Assembly (NCBI GenBank): GCA_902791295.1
Contig: CADAVI010000018.1
Coordinates: forward strand, 1-49,718
DNA: 49,718 nucleotides
From: an uncultured Bacteroidales bacterium
GTDB taxonomy: Bacteria; Bacteroidota; Bacteroidia; Bacteroidales; Bacteroidaceae
Direction of reading: 5' to 3'
The notes under the pieces are model-generated. The model worked only from the letters and a program-made list of their open reading frames with translations, was not told the DNA's origin and made no database searches. This document shows positions 47,944 to 49,718 of this stretch, piece after piece. How positions within the stretch are numbered: position 1 is the first letter of the stretch; every line of letters starts with the position of its first letter. The translations under genes and the position numbers were made by a program.

Positions 47944-49479
47944 ATGAACAATCCTGCATTGGAAAAAGGTTATGAAGGCGGAGGTTTCCGCAGAATGACG
48001 GGTGCGGTGATGGGGCCTCTGTGTGCCCTCATGCTTTGGCTGATGCCTATTGACGGGCTTTCGGAGCAGGCACACCATCTTTTGGCCGTGATGTCGCTGG
48101 TTGCCATCTGGTGGATCACGGAGCCGGTGCCCATTCCTGTCACTTCGCTCCTTGGACCGACATTGTGTGTCCTTCTTGGCATAGCATCAGCCGAGGATGC
48201 ATACAAGCAGTTTGCCAATCCCATGATTTTCCTCTTCATGGGTGGCTTCCTTATAGCCAAGGCCATGATGGTCAACGGGTTGGACAAGCGTATCGTCTAT
48301 GGCATCATGTCGATGAAGTGGGTCGGCGATTCGCCGAGGCGCATCTTCCTGGCCATCGGTTTGGCCTGCATTCTCTGTTCCGGTTGGGTCAGCAATACGG
48401 CTACGGCTGCGATGATGTTTCCCATCGCTCTCGGTTTGCTGGAAGCCATTCGTGAGATGATGGCGGCCAACGGCAAAATCATCGACCTCTCCAACTACAA
48501 ATATGCAACAGGTCTTATGCTGATGACGGCTTACGCCTGCAGCATCGGCGGTGTGATGACGCCCATCGGCACGCCCCCCAACCTCATCATGCTCGGTTTT
48601 CTGGAGCAGTTGGCCCCTCAGGCCCCCAAAGTTTCGTTCATTCAGTGGATGGTGTGGGGTATTGTGTCCATGCTTTGCTATTTTGTGGTGGCATCTGTTG
48701 TATTGTGGCGTCTGTTTCCTTCCGATGTCAGCAACATTGAGGGTGCCCGTGAATTTATTCGCCGTTCGGTTAATTCTTTGGGCAAGTGGACTCTTGCCCA
48801 AAAGAATACGATGCTGGCATTCTCCGTTGCTTTCATCCTGTGGGTGGCTCCCGGGGTGTTGAACATCTTCTTTGATGACAAGTCGCTTGCGATGCAGTTC
48901 TATCAGAGCCACTTTCCCGAAGCCGTAGCGGCTATGACGGGCGGTCTGCTGCTGTTCTTCATGCCCGTCAACTTGAAGAAAGGGCAGATGACGCTGTCGT
49001 GGAGAGACGGAATGGAAGGTATAGAGTGGGGCACACTGCTGCTCTTCGGCGGCGGATTGGCTATGGGCGGCATGATGTACACCACCGGGCTTTCGGCGTG
49101 GGTCGGTGCCGGCATCAGCGATATGCTGGGTGGTCATCCCTCAGAGTGGCTTTTTGTCAGCGTATTCTGTGTGACGGCATTGGTTTTGTCGGAACTCACC
49201 TCGCATACGGCGTCAACCAATCTCCTTGCGCCCATTGCCATCGGTACGGCGATATCGTTGGGCTTCAGTCCCATCCCAGTCGCCGTCGGCATTGCGCTCT
49301 CGTCGTCGCTCGGTTTCATGATGCCGGTGTCCACTCCGCCCAATGCCATTGTCTATTCTTCTGGCTATGTGCCCATTACGAAGATGATAAAATCAGGCTT
49401 CATCATTGACTTGATTGGCATTTTACTGGTTACTATTCCCGTAGTCATGCTGCTGGTGAAGTATGTGACAGGTGTATAA
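47944..49479 (+). CDS. DASS/SLC13-family sodium-coupled anion transporter
   Basis: The 511-residue protein starts at ATG 47944 (MNNPALEKGYEGGGFRRMTG); the open frame upstream lies in rplI. It has about eleven hydrophobic segments and the paired SNT-type motifs that bind sodium and the substrate carboxylate: WVSNTATAAMMFPIALG and SELTSHTASTNLLAPIAIG. In the second the Asn of SNT is replaced by His (SHT), followed by TNLL. GGVMTPIGTPPNLIML and LGFMMPVSTPPNAIVYSSG are the two hairpin tips. Substrates in this family are C4-dicarboxylates, citrate or sulfate. No obvious partner gene is adjacent. Confidence 0.88.
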   Translation: MNNPALEKGYEGGGFRRMTGAVMGPLCALMLWLMPIDGLSEQAHHLLAVMSLVAIWWITEPVPIPVTSLLGPTLCVLLGIASAEDAYKQFANPMIFLFMGGFLIAKAMMVNGLDKRIVYGIMSMKWVGDSPRRIFLAIGLACILCSGWVSNTATAAMMFPIALGLLEAIREMMAANGKIIDLSNYKYATGLMLMTAYACSIGGVMTPIGTPPNLIMLGFLEQLAPQAPKVSFIQWMVWGIVSMLCYFVVASVVLWRLFPSDVSNIEGAREFIRRSVNSLGKWTLAQKNTMLAFSVAFILWVAPGVLNIFFDDKSLAMQFYQSHFPEAVAAMTGGLLLFFMPVNLKKGQMTLSWRDGMEGIEWGTLLLFGGGLAMGGMMYTTGLSAWVGAGISDMLGGHPSEWLFVSVFCVTALVLSELTSHTASTNLLAPIAIGTAISLGFSPIPVAVGIALSSSLGFMMPVSTPPNAIVYSSGYVPITKMIKSGFIIDLIGILLVTIPVVMLLVKYVTGV

Positions 49480-49484
49480 AAAAG

Positions 49485-49513
49485 AAGAGGCCCGTCAATT
49501 TGACGGGCCTCTT
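49485..49513. terminator. Terminator between convergent genes
   Basis: AAGAGGCCCGTCA (49485-49497) pairs perfectly with TGACGGGCCTCTT (49501-49513) around a 3-nt loop. The A-run before it provides a T-tract for the minus-strand gene, while the plus-strand T-run is weak, so it may mainly serve the gene at 49538-49717. Confidence 0.8.
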
Positions 49514-49537
49514 GGAATAGTCTGTAATGTGTGTAGT

Positions 49538-49717
49538 TTATTCAGCTACTACGCTGTCGGCTACTACTGCGCTGTCGCAAACTGCGCTGTCGCAAACAGC
49601 AACGGTGTCAACGCTTACACTGTCGCTGTCAACGGCCTCAGCCTGAGCGGTCTTGTTACCACAAGAAGCGAAAGAAACAGCAACTACAGCTGCGAAAACA
49701 AAAGCTAACTTTTTCAT
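49538..49717 (-). CDS. Small lipoprotein with Asp-Ser repeats
   Basis: The gene is 59 codons plus stop, read from ATG 49715-49717 (reverse) to TAA 49538-49540. The N-terminus is a lipoprotein signal (KKLAFVFAAVVAVSFASC, lipidated Cys 19 followed by GNKT). The mature part is short, acidic and repetitive: AEAVDSDSVSVDTVAVCDSA, then VCDSAVVADSVVAE. Bacteroidetes genomes carry many such tiny surface or periplasmic lipoproteins of unknown role. A perfect 15-nt duplication (49566-49580 and 49581-49595) encodes the VCDSA repeat. Its promoter lies outside the window. Confidence 0.75.
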   Translation of the reverse strand: MKKLAFVFAAVVAVSFASCGNKTAQAEAVDSDSVSVDTVAVCDSAVCDSAVVADSVVAE

Positions 49718-49718
49718 T

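Overview
The window looks like a chromosome segment of a Bacteroidales bacterium, most likely Prevotellaceae. The reasons are TAnnTTTG -7 promoter boxes in front of many genes, almost no Shine-Dalgarno sequences, Bacteroidetes-specific families (DUF4105, DUF4369, DUF4827, DUF4836, DUF4923, DUF6250, BACON), an EF-G2 paralogue, an RprX/RprY pair and sorting-domain-like C-termini. Most of it is core genome. I see no tRNA, rRNA, CRISPR array, insertion sequence or prophage.

Layout. 1-3511 (minus): envelope operon of a beta-barrel-like outer membrane protein, LptC, a CorC/HlyC-type CBS membrane protein and a PpiD-like isomerase cut by the window edge. 3648-12414 (plus): DUF4105 membrane protein, an alkaline-phosphatase-fold protein that seems to lack its catalytic residues, SecA, an ABC-F ATPase with an internal deletion, and a TlpA-like lipoprotein. 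12589-14463: BACON/Big2 surface lipoprotein. 14535-20798 (minus): putative rhamnogalacturonan exolyase, DUF4923 protein and ValS, with MazG divergent to ValS. 21598-22978 (minus): ECF sigma factor, single-pass membrane protein and Spy/CpxP-like periplasmic protein. Then come a tiny secreted protein that is little more than a sorting-like domain, and ribosomal protein S1.

25411-29811 is the most accessory-looking part: an AraC regulator between two paralogous beta-helix (Cthe_2159-type) secreted proteins, with phased A-tracts and direct repeats in the promoter regions. 29812-30500 is non-coding and carries tandem repeats and a nested inverted repeat. Next are a HAD phosphatase, LolA and FtsK, then an operon of 3'-5' exonuclease, RlmI-like and RsmE methyltransferases and a DUF4836 protein. 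After these come an ECF sigma factor, a DHH phosphoesterase/DUF4827/HemW operon, EF-G2, RprX/RprY, and the rpsF-rpsR-rplI ribosomal operon. The last genes are a DASS-family anion transporter and a 59-residue lipoprotein.

Main points of interest: rplI has lost about 16 bases and is frameshifted. rpsR and rplI carry perfect AAGGAGG Shine-Dalgarno sequences in a genome that otherwise does without them. EF-G2 lacks the catalytic GTPase histidine. The ABC-F protein lacks most of the helical part of its first ATPase domain. The phosphatase-fold protein looks catalytically dead. Six genes start within 4-8 nt of their -7 box and probably give leaderless or near-leaderless mRNAs.
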